Below the pieces are notes generated by a model, which saw only the letters and a list, made by a program, of their open reading frames with translations, was not told the origin of the DNA and made no database searches. From the NCBI RefSeq assembly GCF_002377945.1, contig NZ_DFQV01000001.1:21547-85546 (forward strand): a stretch of DNA of 64,000 nt. Direction: 5' to 3'. A program made the position numbers and the translations under genes. Of the stretch, positions 39,114 to 47,878 are shown piece by piece. The stretch's first letter is position 1; every line of letters begins with the position of its first letter. Source of the stretch: Psychrobacter sp. UBA3480 (GTDB taxonomy: Bacteria; Pseudomonadota; Gammaproteobacteria; Pseudomonadales; Moraxellaceae).

Positions 39114-39598
39114 AGGGGATCTGACTATATTGGTTATACCATGACTGTAAATGATAACCGTCACTGGCGTGGATGGTAGAGAGGAATAAAGGTGATTTAT
39201 GCTAAATGTATAAGCAAAAGCACCGTTATTAAACGATAAATGTTCATCATAATGACAAGCCAATTATGGTAGCACATTCATCAATATACTCAGGTTTAAA
39301 AGTGTTATTGCCTCTTGATAGATTCTTTATTTGGGTTCGAGATTATCGTAGAAAAACTTGACTAGGAATCACATTTCGACTTAAGACGGTGAAGACAGTT
39401 TTCGACTCACAAGGTCATGATCAACGTTACGTTTATTGCATATACAGGGTAGTATGGTCAGATGCTGTTGACGCATTTGTTAATCATTTAACTACTTTAA
39501 CGATTGATAACAGTGACAGTTAACAATCACTACCTACGTCTATTTTTTCTAACCTAGAGACGTGCACGACTACACAATCTTTTAGAATACAATTTACT
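39114..39598. other. Intergenic region (485 bases) between divergent MFS and polyester-hydrolase-like genes
   Basis: The first 150 bases could be coding if the MFS gene starts at the TTG 39263. The rest is AT-rich with no repeat or operator that I recognise; the hydrolase ATG has no strong ribosome site. Confidence 0.4.
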
Positions 39599-40543
39599 AT
39601 GACGAAAAATATGGTGCTTTCAAAAATTATTATCGCGATGAGTATATTGGTTTTCTCTACGATGGCTGTAGCAGAAATAACTGTGTCAGAAACTAGCGTT
39701 AAAGGTCTCAGTCCAGTTGGATCAACACTCGACGCTACAAACTCACTAGCGGCAGTAGACTGTATAAAGGATGACGCTATCACTGCTACTGAGCTCACTA
39801 AAACACGTGATAACGGTCCGTTTTCTGTAAAGTCCAAGCACGTGAGTCGTCAATCTGCCAATGGCTTTGGTGGCGGTACCATACATTATCCAACGGATGC
39901 TGCTAACTGTGGTCTGCTAGGTGGTATCGCGGTGGTGCCAGGTTACGTGTCGTATGAGTCTTCGATCAAATGGTGGGGGCCGCGTTTGGCCTCTTGGGGA
40001 TTTGTGGTTATTACTATTAATACTAGCTCCATTTACGATAACCCAGATAGCCGTGCTGAACAATTGAGCGCGGCTCTCGATCATCTCATCGCTGATGAAA
40101 CAGTGGGGCATATGATCGATCCAAATCGTTTGGGCGCTATTGGCTGGTCAATGGGCGGCGGCGGTGCGCTACGACTGGCAACTGAGCGCAGTACGGTGCA
40201 AGCCATCATTGCACAAACGCCCTATCACGATACGAGCTATGGCGCGATGGATACGCCTGCTCTATTCATCGCTTGTGAAAATGACCGTATCGCCCCGAAT
40301 AAAAAATATACCAATACTTTTTATCAAAAAGCTGACGGTCCAAAAATGAAGGTCGAGATTAACAACGGCAGTCATTTTTGTGCCAGTCATCGTTTTAACG
40401 AGAAACTATTAAGTAAACCTGCTATTGCATGGATGCAACGTTATATTAACGGTGACACACGTTTTGATAAATTCTTATGTGGCAATGAAAGCTACATAGA
40501 TGATCCTCGTATCTCAGCCTATGATTACGAAGACTGTTTATAA
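39599..40543 (+). CDS. Secreted PETase/cutinase-like polyester hydrolase
   Basis: Alpha/beta hydrolase with signal peptide (cut near MAVAE) and strong likeness to Ideonella PETase and Moraxella TA144-type polyester hydrolases. GGTIHYPTD, VVPGYVSYESSIKWWGPRLAS and the nucleophile motif GWSMGGGG (Ser184) match; triad completed by Asp229 (ACENDRIAP) and His259 (GSHFC). Cys226 and Cys261 form the extra disulfide beside the active site known from PETase; Cys294 and Cys313 form the C-terminal one. Oxyanion residues Tyr116 and Met185. Differences from PETase: Tyr209 for Trp185 and Phe260 for Ser238, the latter as in cutinases. N-terminal 50 residues before the domain are unusually long and contain Cys55. 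Natural substrate is probably a polyester or lipid. Confidence 0.88.
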   Translation: MTKNMVLSKIIIAMSILVFSTMAVAEITVSETSVKGLSPVGSTLDATNSLAAVDCIKDDAITATELTKTRDNGPFSVKSKHVSRQSANGFGGGTIHYPTDAANCGLLGGIAVVPGYVSYESSIKWWGPRLASWGFVVITINTSSIYDNPDSRAEQLSAALDHLIADETVGHMIDPNRLGAIGWSMGGGGALRLATERSTVQAIIAQTPYHDTSYGAMDTPALFIACENDRIAPNKKYTNTFYQKADGPKMKVEINNGSHFCASHRFNEKLLSKPAIAWMQRYINGDTRFDKFLCGNESYIDDPRISAYDYEDCL

Positions 40544-40856
40544 GCTATTTTCAACCTACTTACGAAAGGAAGGACTGATAGCTCTAACTGTTAATAATGA
40601 CATTTGAATAACAACTCTTTTTTATTTTTACACATTTACATTGCTTCTATCTTTTTTCTTACAGACTTTACTACCATAAAAATTAATAATCATATGGTCA
40701 ATCCTCTATAAATTGGATACGGTGTCAGGCTCGCTTAGTCTACAAATTGTAGTACTTTCACTCGCCTTCCTTGTATCCAAATTATATTGAACCGACTGTA
40801 GGCTGCTACAAACAAATAAAACAATTGAATAAATGAACGATTAAGGAGCAATGTTG
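40544..40856. other. Intergenic region before the metallo-beta-lactamase-like pair
   Basis: 313 bases containing the palindromic repeat at 40696-40796. The ribosome site AAGGAG lies eight bases before 40857. No gene seen. Confidence 0.5.
40696..40796. repeat. Palindromic interspersed repeat (second MITE-like family)
   Basis: About 101 bp with imperfect inverted ends: GGTCAAT...TATAAATTGGATACGG on the left and CCTTGTATCCAAATTATATTGAACC on the right (read as its reverse complement GGTTCAATATAATTTGGATAC). The centre, AGTCTACAAATTGTAGTACT, is a small palindrome. I recall closely similar sequences scattered in Psychrobacter genomes; not verifiable here. Confidence 0.6.
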
Positions 40857-41603
40857 ATGACTGATGAGATGTATGACTTGGGTGCAGGGTTTTGGAGTAT
40901 TCGAGGCTCTTTTATCAAAAACGGTATCCTTGACATTGGTGTTCAATGTGCACTCATAAGACTACCATCAGGTCGATTTATATTCTTAGATAGCTATACA
41001 TTAACTGGCGATGTGCGTCAGCAAGTCATGGCATTGACCAATGATGGTCAAAATGTCGAAGCCGTCCTCAATGTTCATCCGTTTCATGCAGTACACTGTG
41101 CTCAAATGGCCAAAGACTTTCCGCAAGCGACCTTTTATGGCAGTAGCAGACATCCAGAGCAAGTACCTGAAGTCAATTGGGCAAATGACTTGGTCGAAAG
41201 CGATGCCATTGCTGCGCGCTACCCTGAACTCAAATTCTCTATACCTCAAGGCATCTATTACATCTCACCTAACAAGACGGTTCATGCTAGCTCATTATTG
41301 GTCTATCATCCTGCTAGCCAGAGCATTTATGTCGATGATACCTTTGAGATACCCCCTTCCAAGTTAATAAATGCCGTGCAGCCTAACCTCGGCTTACACC
41401 CTACTACCAAAAAAGCGCTCAAAGATGAGCCAAACGCAGCTAAGCACTATTGTGATTGGGCAGTAGAGCTGGCACACGAGTGGCGTGATGGTCGTCATTT
41501 TTGCGGCGCGCACTCGGGATTGGTTATATTTGAGGAAGGTCAATTTGAGACAGCACTTATATCAGCGATTGATTTGGCTTGCCCTGAGCTTGAGAAAGTA
41601 TAA
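40857..41603 (+). CDS. Metallo-beta-lactamase-like protein, tandem copy 1
   Basis: 248 residues from ATG 40857, chosen because AAGGAG is eight bases upstream and because it aligns with the start of copy 2; the ATG at 40851 is too close to the ribosome site. Predicted beta-rich with a metallo-hydrolase look: LNVHPFHAVHC (His74, His77, His80) in place of the usual HxHxDH, SIYVDDTF (Asp160, Asp161) and a late His in CGAHSG. No signal peptide. Function not recognised; fold assignment is by motif layout only. Copy 2 follows after 132 bases. Confidence 0.6.
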   Translation: MTDEMYDLGAGFWSIRGSFIKNGILDIGVQCALIRLPSGRFIFLDSYTLTGDVRQQVMALTNDGQNVEAVLNVHPFHAVHCAQMAKDFPQATFYGSSRHPEQVPEVNWANDLVESDAIAARYPELKFSIPQGIYYISPNKTVHASSLLVYHPASQSIYVDDTFEIPPSKLINAVQPNLGLHPTTKKALKDEPNAAKHYCDWAVELAHEWRDGRHFCGAHSGLVIFEEGQFETALISAIDLACPELEKV

Positions 41604-41735
41604 AAACAAATATAAAAGCGTAAAGAGTTAGAACACATACCATTAAAACAACTCGAAAGATGAAGCTTACAGTGAAAAATTAGCTTTGTTTTATTTACAT
41701 ATTCTATTTCATTTACTAGACGAGGAAAATTATAA

Positions 41736-42482
41736 ATGACTGATCACATTCATGATTTAGGCGCAGGATTTTGGAACATACGCGGAACATTCCGTCTCGG
41801 TGGCGTACTAAATATCGGCACTCAATGCTCGCTAGTCAAGCTATCATCAGGAAAATTTATCTTTTTGGACAGTTACGCCCTAACGGGTGATGTTCGAGAT
41901 GAGATTATGGCATTGACCAATAATGGTCAAGATGTCGAAGCTGTCCTCAACGTACATCCGTTTCATACAGTCAGCTGTGCTCAAATGGCCAAAGACTTCC
42001 CGCAAGCGACGTTTTATGGCAGTAGCCGTCACCATAAAAAAGTACCAGAAATCAATTGGGCAGATGATTTGGTAGAAAGTGACGCAGTCGCTGCACGCTA
42101 TCCTGAGCTTAAGTTTTCAATGTCAGAGGGCATTTACTATATATCGCCCAATGAGATGATTCATGCAGGTTCTTTATTGGCTTATCATCCTGCCAGTCAA
42201 AGCTTGCACGTAGATGATACTTTTATGAGTCCACCATCGAAGTTATTAGAAACTGTATTACCTGAGCTAATACTGCACCCTACGACCAAAAAAGCACTGA
42301 AAAACGAGCCAAACGCTGGTGCGCAATACTGCGACTGGGCGACCAATTTGGCTCATGAATGGCGTGACGTACGCAATTTCTGCGCTGCGCATTCTTATCT
42401 TGTTCAGTTCAAAGAAGGTGGGTTTGAGAAAGCACTGGTGAAAGCCGTTAAGAAAGCACGTCCAAAACTAGAAAACGCCTAA
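41736..42482 (+). CDS. Metallo-beta-lactamase-like protein, tandem copy 2
   Basis: 248 residues, clearly a duplicate of the preceding gene: the two share GDVR...IMALTN-GQ-VEAVLNVHPFH, AQMAKDFPQATFYGSSRH, ESDA-AARYPELKFS and LHPTTKKALK-EPNA. His of HPFH, the VDDTF aspartates and the AHS histidine are kept, so both copies may be active. Start ATG 41736, with GAGG about 10 bases upstream. Followed by a terminator shared with nsrR. Function unknown. Confidence 0.6.
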   Translation: MTDHIHDLGAGFWNIRGTFRLGGVLNIGTQCSLVKLSSGKFIFLDSYALTGDVRDEIMALTNNGQDVEAVLNVHPFHTVSCAQMAKDFPQATFYGSSRHHKKVPEINWADDLVESDAVAARYPELKFSMSEGIYYISPNEMIHAGSLLAYHPASQSLHVDDTFMSPPSKLLETVLPELILHPTTKKALKNEPNAGAQYCDWATNLAHEWRDVRNFCAAHSYLVQFKEGGFEKALVKAVKKARPKLENA

Positions 42483-42518
42483 TTTCTCACACTTTAAACA
42501 TATATTCTTAATAAGCAT

Positions 42519-42567
42519 AAAAATGGGTCGCTATTACTGTATTTACTAGTGTAGTGACCCATTTTTT
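42519..42567. terminator. Bidirectional terminator between MBL-like copy 2 and nsrR
   Basis: Stem AAAAATGGGTC-CTA paired with TAG-TGACCCATTTTT, followed by T on the plus and A/T-rich on the minus side. Confidence 0.9.
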
Positions 42568-42606
42568 GAGCCAATGACTTTATGAAATATGCGATTATCG
42601 AAGCTG

Positions 42607-43122
42607 TTACCGAAACAGCAATGTCGCTAGCTCATCTTCATTGTTCAGAATATCTGCCAATGTATAACGCTCAAGCACATTGATAAATGCGGTGAGCGCT
42701 TCAAAAAACACGCTTTTTAGCTGGCAGGCTGGACTAATCACGCAGCCTAGTGATTTATTCTTTTCTTCCTCAATGAATGTCACTGGCAAATCCGCCTGAT
42801 GAGCGCCCTGCTCACTATCCTTATGAGACGCTGGTACGGCAAAGCACTCTACTAGATTAAAATCAGGCTCTATCTGTTTGATCAATACGCCCAAATTAAT
42901 ATCTTTAGGTACACGTGCCAATCGTATGCCACCGTTTTTGCCACGCACACTTTCTATATAACCGAGCTGACCCAGCTGATGAATAATCTTGGTCAAATGA
43001 CTTTTAGAAATACCATAACTATCAGCAATATCGCTAATATTAGCCAATAGTGATGGATCTGGTCTCACGGCTAAATAAATCAATGAGCGTAGCGCGTAGT
43101 CACTATAATTGGTCAGTCGCAT
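42607..43122 (-). CDS. nsrR: Rrf2 family regulator, NsrR-like nitric-oxide sensor
   Basis: 171-residue Fe-S repressor. MRLTNYSDYALRSLIYLAV, the helix-turn-helix ISDIADSYGISKSHLTKIIHQL and VRGKNGGIRL match NsrR. Three cluster cysteines are present: Cys93 (VECF), Cys127 and Cys133 (CVISPAC). The first two are 34 apart instead of 5 in E. coli NsrR because a charged loop is inserted between them. NsrR senses nitric oxide and represses detoxification genes; none is next to it here, so its targets are likely elsewhere. Confidence 0.85.
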   Translation of the reverse strand: MRLTNYSDYALRSLIYLAVRPDPSLLANISDIADSYGISKSHLTKIIHQLGQLGYIESVRGKNGGIRLARVPKDINLGVLIKQIEPDFNLVECFAVPASHKDSEQGAHQADLPVTFIEEEKNKSLGCVISPACQLKSVFFEALTAFINVLERYTLADILNNEDELATLLFR

Positions 43123-43162
43123 GTACTTGCGCTCCTATTTTTATAAATTTTATACATTAAGC

Positions 43163-43337
43163 TAGGGCGTGTCATCAATTAGGTTATGAGCATTAAAATA
43201 AGATAAATTGATGCTAAATAAGGAAAAGTTCGCAGTGAATATGAACATATTGACAAGAACTTTGACACAGTTTAGCGAAAATTTAGCCATTTTAAGGCCA
43301 TAAATTGCATCAATGTGCTAATTGATGACACGCCTTA
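43163..43337. repeat. MITE-like interspersed repeat, copy B
   Basis: 175 bp with clean terminal inverted repeats: TAGGGCGTGTCATCAATTA at the left and, at the right, its inverse with one mismatch. Internally it aligns with copy A at 4694-4867. No reading frame of size. Fills the 358-base gap between nsrR and the DUF3429 gene almost alone. Confidence 0.82.
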
Positions 43338-43481
43338 GACAAAGTAAGTCGTATTTTTGGTAATAACGTTTAGACATAGCATTTACGGTAATCTCTCAAA
43401 TCAACGTCCCAAGTATAAAAACAGAGAAAGCAAGCTGTCTGTTCTTTAGCTGTTATTTGGCCATGACTTAGTTAATATCAC

Positions 43482-43919
43482 TTACAACTGTAATGCCGCG
43501 ATGACTAACGATATGACCACTATCACCGTGACATACTGCCTTACTTTAAAGTAAGCATGACTGATAATCTGCGCTTGATGAAGGCTATAATCAATAACCA
43601 ACAGACTTATAAAACCAATCACTAATAGCCAAACAAAGCTACTGGCTGATAATATTAAAAACCCAAGCCAAAGGCCAAGCGCAATGACATTGCTATATAG
43701 TGGAAGTCTAATAGCCCACTTATTGTCGTCAGCTAAATCTAAATGATTACCCCAATGCGCGCCTGCCATAAATGAGCCAATCACTAGTCCATAAGCACTT
43801 AATACATCGACTACTGAACCAAGTATAGGCACGGTAACAATGTCTACCATCAGCAAAAATGCACAGGCGACAAACGGAATAGCACCTGCAAAAGTTAAAT
43901 AAGGACTGGGCTTTTTCAT
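43482..43919 (-). CDS. DUF3429 family membrane protein
   Basis: 145 residues with four to five hydrophobic helices covering nearly the whole length. LTFAGAIPFVACAFLL, SYG-like LSAYGLVIGSFMAGAHWGNHL and PLYSNVIALGLWLG are DUF3429 marks; His in GAHWG is conserved. Inner membrane; function unknown. The family often occurs beside photolyase or cryptochrome genes, which fits the cryptochrome 69 bases upstream on the same strand. Confidence 0.85.
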   Translation of the reverse strand: MKKPSPYLTFAGAIPFVACAFLLMVDIVTVPILGSVVDVLSAYGLVIGSFMAGAHWGNHLDLADDNKWAIRLPLYSNVIALGLWLGFLILSASSFVWLLVIGFISLLVIDYSLHQAQIISHAYFKVRQYVTVIVVISLVIAALQL

Positions 43920-43988
43920 TGTTTAAACCTATCTTATGATTACTCTAATAATAGCTATCACCTGTTGAATGGGTGTTTTCGACATACA

Positions 43989-45383
43989 TTAATCGCTCTT
44001 TTGAGTGTTGCCTTGCCACTGACGAATAAACTCACCGTTTGGATCGTATTGCTGGGTTTGCTTGTCTAGATTAAACTGCCTGCACCCTCTGGGGTCAGCG
44101 CCCACGCCTGCCAGATATTGCCAATTGCCCCAATTACTGCCGACATCATAATCAACAAGATATTGCTCAAAGTAAGCTGCCCCGTAACGCCAATCAAGGC
44201 CTAACTCATGGATAAAGCAACTGGCAACCAATTGTCGTCCGCGATTCGACATATAACCTGTCGTGTTCAATTGGTTCATGCATGCGTTGACGATAGGATA
44301 CGGTGTCGTACCATTTTTCCATTGTGCTAACAGATTTTCGTTCAATTGAGTTGAAGGCGTGTGCTGACTGATACCTTTAAACCAAAATAACTTTTGCTGA
44401 TAGGTGACAGCATACCAGTAGAAATACTCACGCCATAGCAGCTCAAACCATATCCAGTAGGTAGAGTCATTTGCGATAATATCGCGCTCATAACGGCGCA
44501 AACGATTTAATACTGTGTTTACAGACAGCGAGCCGTTTGCAAGCCAAGCGGAAAACTTTGTGGAATGCGCCCACTCATCTAGCGCGTTTCGGGTAGTTTT
44601 ATAAGTGCTGGGCGCATCGGAATCGAAATAGGCATCTAAGTGCTTAAGGCCATTTAACTCACCACCTCTAAAACTGGATGGCTGCTGTGATGGCTTATCA
44701 CGCTCTGCCTGATTAGACAACTGAGATTCAAAAAAGTACTCGTTCCTACTCTGCATATTGTCAGGTAATGGGGCAAGTGTTTCTGGCGTTGGATAAATTG
44801 CTATATCTTTTTCTGCATGCAGCAAATCATAATCGGTTTCTATTTGTTTACGAAACTGTGTAAAGCTTTTGGGTAAGCTCTCTAGCGGTAACTCGTCAAA
44901 CAAAGTCGATGTTGTTTGAATGTGCCACTGTATCTCTGGATATTTCGCCTGTAGAAGGTCATATACTTTGTTTTGATTATAATCTGCCTTCTGGCTGATG
45001 CAGATATCTGTCACTTGTTGCTGCGCTATTAGATCACTCAACTGAGTAAAGACGTCCAATGCTTCATCGCCTTTCTGTAAATACAGCAACCTATTACCCC
45101 GCTGAATCAATGACGCATTTAAATCAGCCAAGCTCTCATGCAAGAACTGCTGGCGGGCTTGACCCATAGCCTCATAACGATAGGCGTCGTAATGGTCTTT
45201 ATCGTCTAATATATCTGTCAACGATGACGCATAAACCAATAGCAGCTTTCCATCAGTGGAAATTTCAGATGCTTTTAATAGAGTGGCATTGTCCGCTACT
45301 CGCAAGTCATTATGGAATAGCACCAATGTAACATTTCTGTTCGCTGAGTTATTCTCTGAGTTGTTCGCTGCTTGATTTAGCAT
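43989..45383 (-). CDS. DASH family cryptochrome
   Basis: FAD-binding photolyase-like flavoprotein; Cry-DASH members repair cyclobutane dimers in single-stranded or looped DNA and act as blue-light proteins. LVLFHNDLRVADNATLL (about 20-36) opens the antenna domain; the FAD domain shows WIWFELLWREYFYWYAV, MNQLNTTGYMSNRGRQLVAS, and DYDVGSNWGNWQYLAGVGADPRG, a DASH signature. 464 residues is normal. Upstream of DUF3429 on the same strand. Confidence 0.93.
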   Translation of the reverse strand: MLNQAANNSENNSANRNVTLVLFHNDLRVADNATLLKASEISTDGKLLLVYASSLTDILDDKDHYDAYRYEAMGQARQQFLHESLADLNASLIQRGNRLLYLQKGDEALDVFTQLSDLIAQQQVTDICISQKADYNQNKVYDLLQAKYPEIQWHIQTTSTLFDELPLESLPKSFTQFRKQIETDYDLLHAEKDIAIYPTPETLAPLPDNMQSRNEYFFESQLSNQAERDKPSQQPSSFRGGELNGLKHLDAYFDSDAPSTYKTTRNALDEWAHSTKFSAWLANGSLSVNTVLNRLRRYERDIIANDSTYWIWFELLWREYFYWYAVTYQQKLFWFKGISQHTPSTQLNENLLAQWKNGTTPYPIVNACMNQLNTTGYMSNRGRQLVASCFIHELGLDWRYGAAYFEQYLVDYDVGSNWGNWQYLAGVGADPRGCRQFNLDKQTQQYDPNGEFIRQWQGNTQKSD

Positions 45384-45474
45384 ACCCTATCCTTCTGGCT
45401 GTTTAGCGCTTATCTATTATTTTTAATATTTAGTCTTTAATCTTGAAATGTCATATACGATGTAAAACATACTT

Positions 45475-45493
45475 AGGGCGTATTGAACATTCA
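45475..45493. repeat. Lone end of a palindromic repeat (third family)
   Basis: AGGGCGTATTGAACATTCA resembles the left arm of the inverted repeat at 48536-48608 (AAGGCACATTGAATATTCA). No matching right arm was found nearby, so this is at best a half copy. Confidence 0.35.
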
Positions 45494-45607
45494 ACTATGA
45501 TGCGAGCCTAATACTTGTAAGGCAATGCGCTCAGCCCCAGAAACTACTTATAAGCATTGACTCTCATGTGTCTGACTGCTTAAATGGCTTACCTCTAGGA
45601 GAACACC

Positions 45608-45856
45608 ATGACTCAAAATAATACTACGACTGAAGAAAATAAATCAGATGAAAAGCGTAAACTTATCAATCGATTTTTGATGAGATTGACAAAAGAACAG
45701 CCTCAAATGTATTACGCAACCACCTCTGAGATATCGCGAAGTATTCATACGATGATAAAAGAGCACACCAATCGCCTATCGGTAGAAGAACAAGCACTGG
45801 TAAGACGGATGAGTATGGAAGAGATTGAAGGGTTACTTGGTTTTCATGCCAGATAA
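45608..45856 (+). CDS. Small conserved-looking hypothetical protein, 82 aa
   Basis: Soluble, mostly helical and charged; N-terminal 18 residues polar. Core RFLMRLTKEQPQMYYATTSEISRSI and SVEEQALVRRMSMEEIEGLLGF look like a folded helical domain. Good ribosome site (AGGAG nine bases before the ATG) and an own terminator support expression. Function not recognised. Confidence 0.75.
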   Translation: MTQNNTTTEENKSDEKRKLINRFLMRLTKEQPQMYYATTSEISRSIHTMIKEHTNRLSVEEQALVRRMSMEEIEGLLGFHAR

Positions 45857-45910
45857 GAGATTGACCAACTTCAAATACGTTATTATCAGTAAGTTGCCAA
45901 ATGACACACA

Positions 45911-45941
45911 AAAAAAGACCGCTATCAAAGCGGTCTTTTTT
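45911..45941. terminator. Bidirectional terminator before the aldehyde dehydrogenase gene end
   Basis: Perfect stem AAAAAAGACCGCT / AGCGGTCTTTTTT with 5-base loop; serves the 82-aa gene and the converging dehydrogenase gene. Confidence 0.95.
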
Positions 45942-45971
45942 ATTAGCTATTAACATTCTATTTTAGGACAA

Positions 45972-47456
45972 TTAGAATGGATATTCACGTGGTTCATTTT
46001 GCATTGAGATCCAATGCGTTCTAGTGAATTCTTCTAGTACCCACTCACCGTTGAATCGGCCGATACCTGAGTTTTTCTCACCACCGAATGGCGTATTGCT
46101 TTCATCATTGACCGAGATGTCATTGATGTGGGTCATGCCAGCTCTGATACCGCGAGCGAAACGTAGACCTTTTTGCATATCAGCAGTGAACACCGCACTA
46201 GACAGACCATACATAGAATCATTGGCAATCGATAGCGCATCGTCTTCGTCTTTAGCACGGATGATACCAACCAATGGTCCAAACACTTCATTGCGTGATA
46301 GATCCATTTCGCGAGTCACTTCGGTAAAGATGTGCGGCGGTACGACTTGGCCTTCGATCTCGCCACTGAGTATCATTTTTGCGCCTTCTTCCTGCGCTTT
46401 AGCGATTTTTTCTTTAAGCGATTTGACTTGTTTTTCGTTGATGATTGGGCCAACAGCGGTATCTTGCTTATTAGGATCACCGACGTTCAATGTTTTAACA
46501 TGCGCTAAGAAACGCTCTACAAAATCATCATATATCTCGTCTTCTACAATGACTCTGTTAATTGCGATACAGATTTGACCTTGGTGTAAAAACTTACCAA
46601 AGGCGGCTGCTTTTACTGCTTGCTCAATATCAGCATCTTTTAGTACCACAAATGGACTGTTACCACCTAGCTCAAGTGCCACTTGTTTGATGTATTCACC
46701 ACCATTGGCCAGCTCACCGATATGTTTGCCCACTGAGGTCGAACCTGTGAACGACACTAGACTTGGCGATTTGTGCTCGACGATTGCATCACCTATCTCA
46801 CTGCCTGAGCCGACCACGACGTTTAATAGACCTTTTGGAAGACCAGCTTCTTCGAATACTTTGGCCAATAGCAAACCACCTGTCACTGGCGTATCACTAG
46901 CAGGCTTGAGTACCACCGCGTTACCAAGTGCTAAGGCAGGCGCGATAGAGCGCTGCGTTAAATGTAGTGGGAAGTTCCATGGGCTAATGACAGCGACTAC
47001 GCCGATTGGCTCGCGATAAATGAAGTTCTCTTTACCAGGGGTATTCGATGGACGAATCTCACCATGGACACGATTAGGGAATGTCGCTGCTTCAAGGGTA
47101 ATCGCGCGCGTCGCACCGAACTCGACCATGGCTTTGATACGAGTACTGCCCGACTCTTTGATTAGCCAATCAACGATTTCTTCTTGGCGCTGATCGAGTA
47201 TGTTTACGACTTTATACAACACTGCAGAACGCTCTGCTGGTGTCTGCTTGGCCCACGCTTCTTGAGCTTGGGTCGCCGCATCATAGGCTTCGTTTAACTG
47301 ATCTTTGGTCGCTTGCTGAATTTCTACCAGCGTATCACCGTTATATGGGTTGGTATTGGTGTTAGTGCTACCGTCTTTACCGGTTTGCCATTCACCAGCG
47401 ATAAACTGCAAATGGAAGTCACTGTATGCACTCGTAGTATTGGTTGACATAATCAT
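45972..47456 (-). CDS. NAD(P)-dependent aldehyde dehydrogenase
   Basis: ALDH superfamily, 494 residues, oxidising an aldehyde to the acid. [42 protein letters not shown] with the general-base Glu, and GQICIAINR with the catalytic Cys; EVFGPLVGI and [12 protein letters not shown] complete the set. It resembles benzaldehyde/vanillin-type dehydrogenases. Start ATG 47456 or 47450 (both in MIMST). Divergent from the NemR-like gene with an operator candidate between them, so probably part of the electrophile response. Confidence 0.92.
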   Translation of the reverse strand: MIMSTNTTSAYSDFHLQFIAGEWQTGKDGSTNTNTNPYNGDTLVEIQQATKDQLNEAYDAATQAQEAWAKQTPAERSAVLYKVVNILDQRQEEIVDWLIKESGSTRIKAMVEFGATRAITLEAATFPNRVHGEIRPSNTPGKENFIYREPIGVVAVISPWNFPLHLTQRSIAPALALGNAVVLKPASDTPVTGGLLLAKVFEEAGLPKGLLNVVVGSGSEIGDAIVEHKSPSLVSFTGSTSVGKHIGELANGGEYIKQVALELGGNSPFVVLKDADIEQAVKAAAFGKFLHQGQICIAINRVIVEDEIYDDFVERFLAHVKTLNVGDPNKQDTAVGPIINEKQVKSLKEKIAKAQEEGAKMILSGEIEGQVVPPHIFTEVTREMDLSRNEVFGPLVGIIRAKDEDDALSIANDSMYGLSSAVFTADMQKGLRFARGIRAGMTHINDISVNDESNTPFGGEKNSGIGRFNGEWVLEEFTRTHWISMQNEPREYPF

Positions 47457-47878
47457 CCTTATTTTTAATTTGTTATGTTAAGTATTGGTTTTCGGTTATT
47501 AAAATAAAATTATCAAGTCGGCGATATCTTAATGAGAAAATATCTGGCAAGTAGTAAGTCTAAAATCGTTACCAAGCTATTAATCAATAGTCATCAATTG
47601 AAAAGAGCTCTAATGAAAAATGATCTTTAGCAATAAATACTAACGGTAACGGATAACAACAAAACCTACCTTGCTAGACGACTGGTCTAATGCTACCATA
47701 GCTATCAATAAAACTAGACTACTTTGTCAGTGAATATTGTTGATAAAACGTAACACATATAACTATATCCTATTACAATACGCTATCAACGTGACGTTCA
47801 AATGAACGCTAACTGTTTTAACTGACTATCTAATACATACGCTAATATAAGCAACTACCAAGGGAGACAATCCTGTTT
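47457..47878. other. Divergent regulatory region, aldehyde dehydrogenase / NemR-like gene
   Basis: 422 AT-rich bases with the operator candidate at 47674-47691. A weaker partial copy of its left half (ACTAGACTACT) follows near 47713. The NemR-like ATG has GGGAGA about 12 bases upstream, a loose spacing. Confidence 0.55.
47674..47691. promoter_or_regulatory. NemR-type operator candidate, site 1
   Basis: CTAGACGACTGGTCTAAT, containing the inverted half-sites TAGAC and GTCTA. The same 18 bases recur exactly at 48691-48708. It lies between the aldehyde dehydrogenase and regulator genes. Confidence 0.7.

Noticed and set aside
39520..39837. Minus-strand frame of 105 codons overlapping the polyester-hydrolase-like gene
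   Set aside because: Antisense to the signal peptide region of a clearly real gene; no ribosome site.
46024..46578. Long plus-strand frame of 184 codons
   Set aside because: Antisense to the aldehyde dehydrogenase gene, whose codon pattern leaves this frame open; Ser-rich with no domain.
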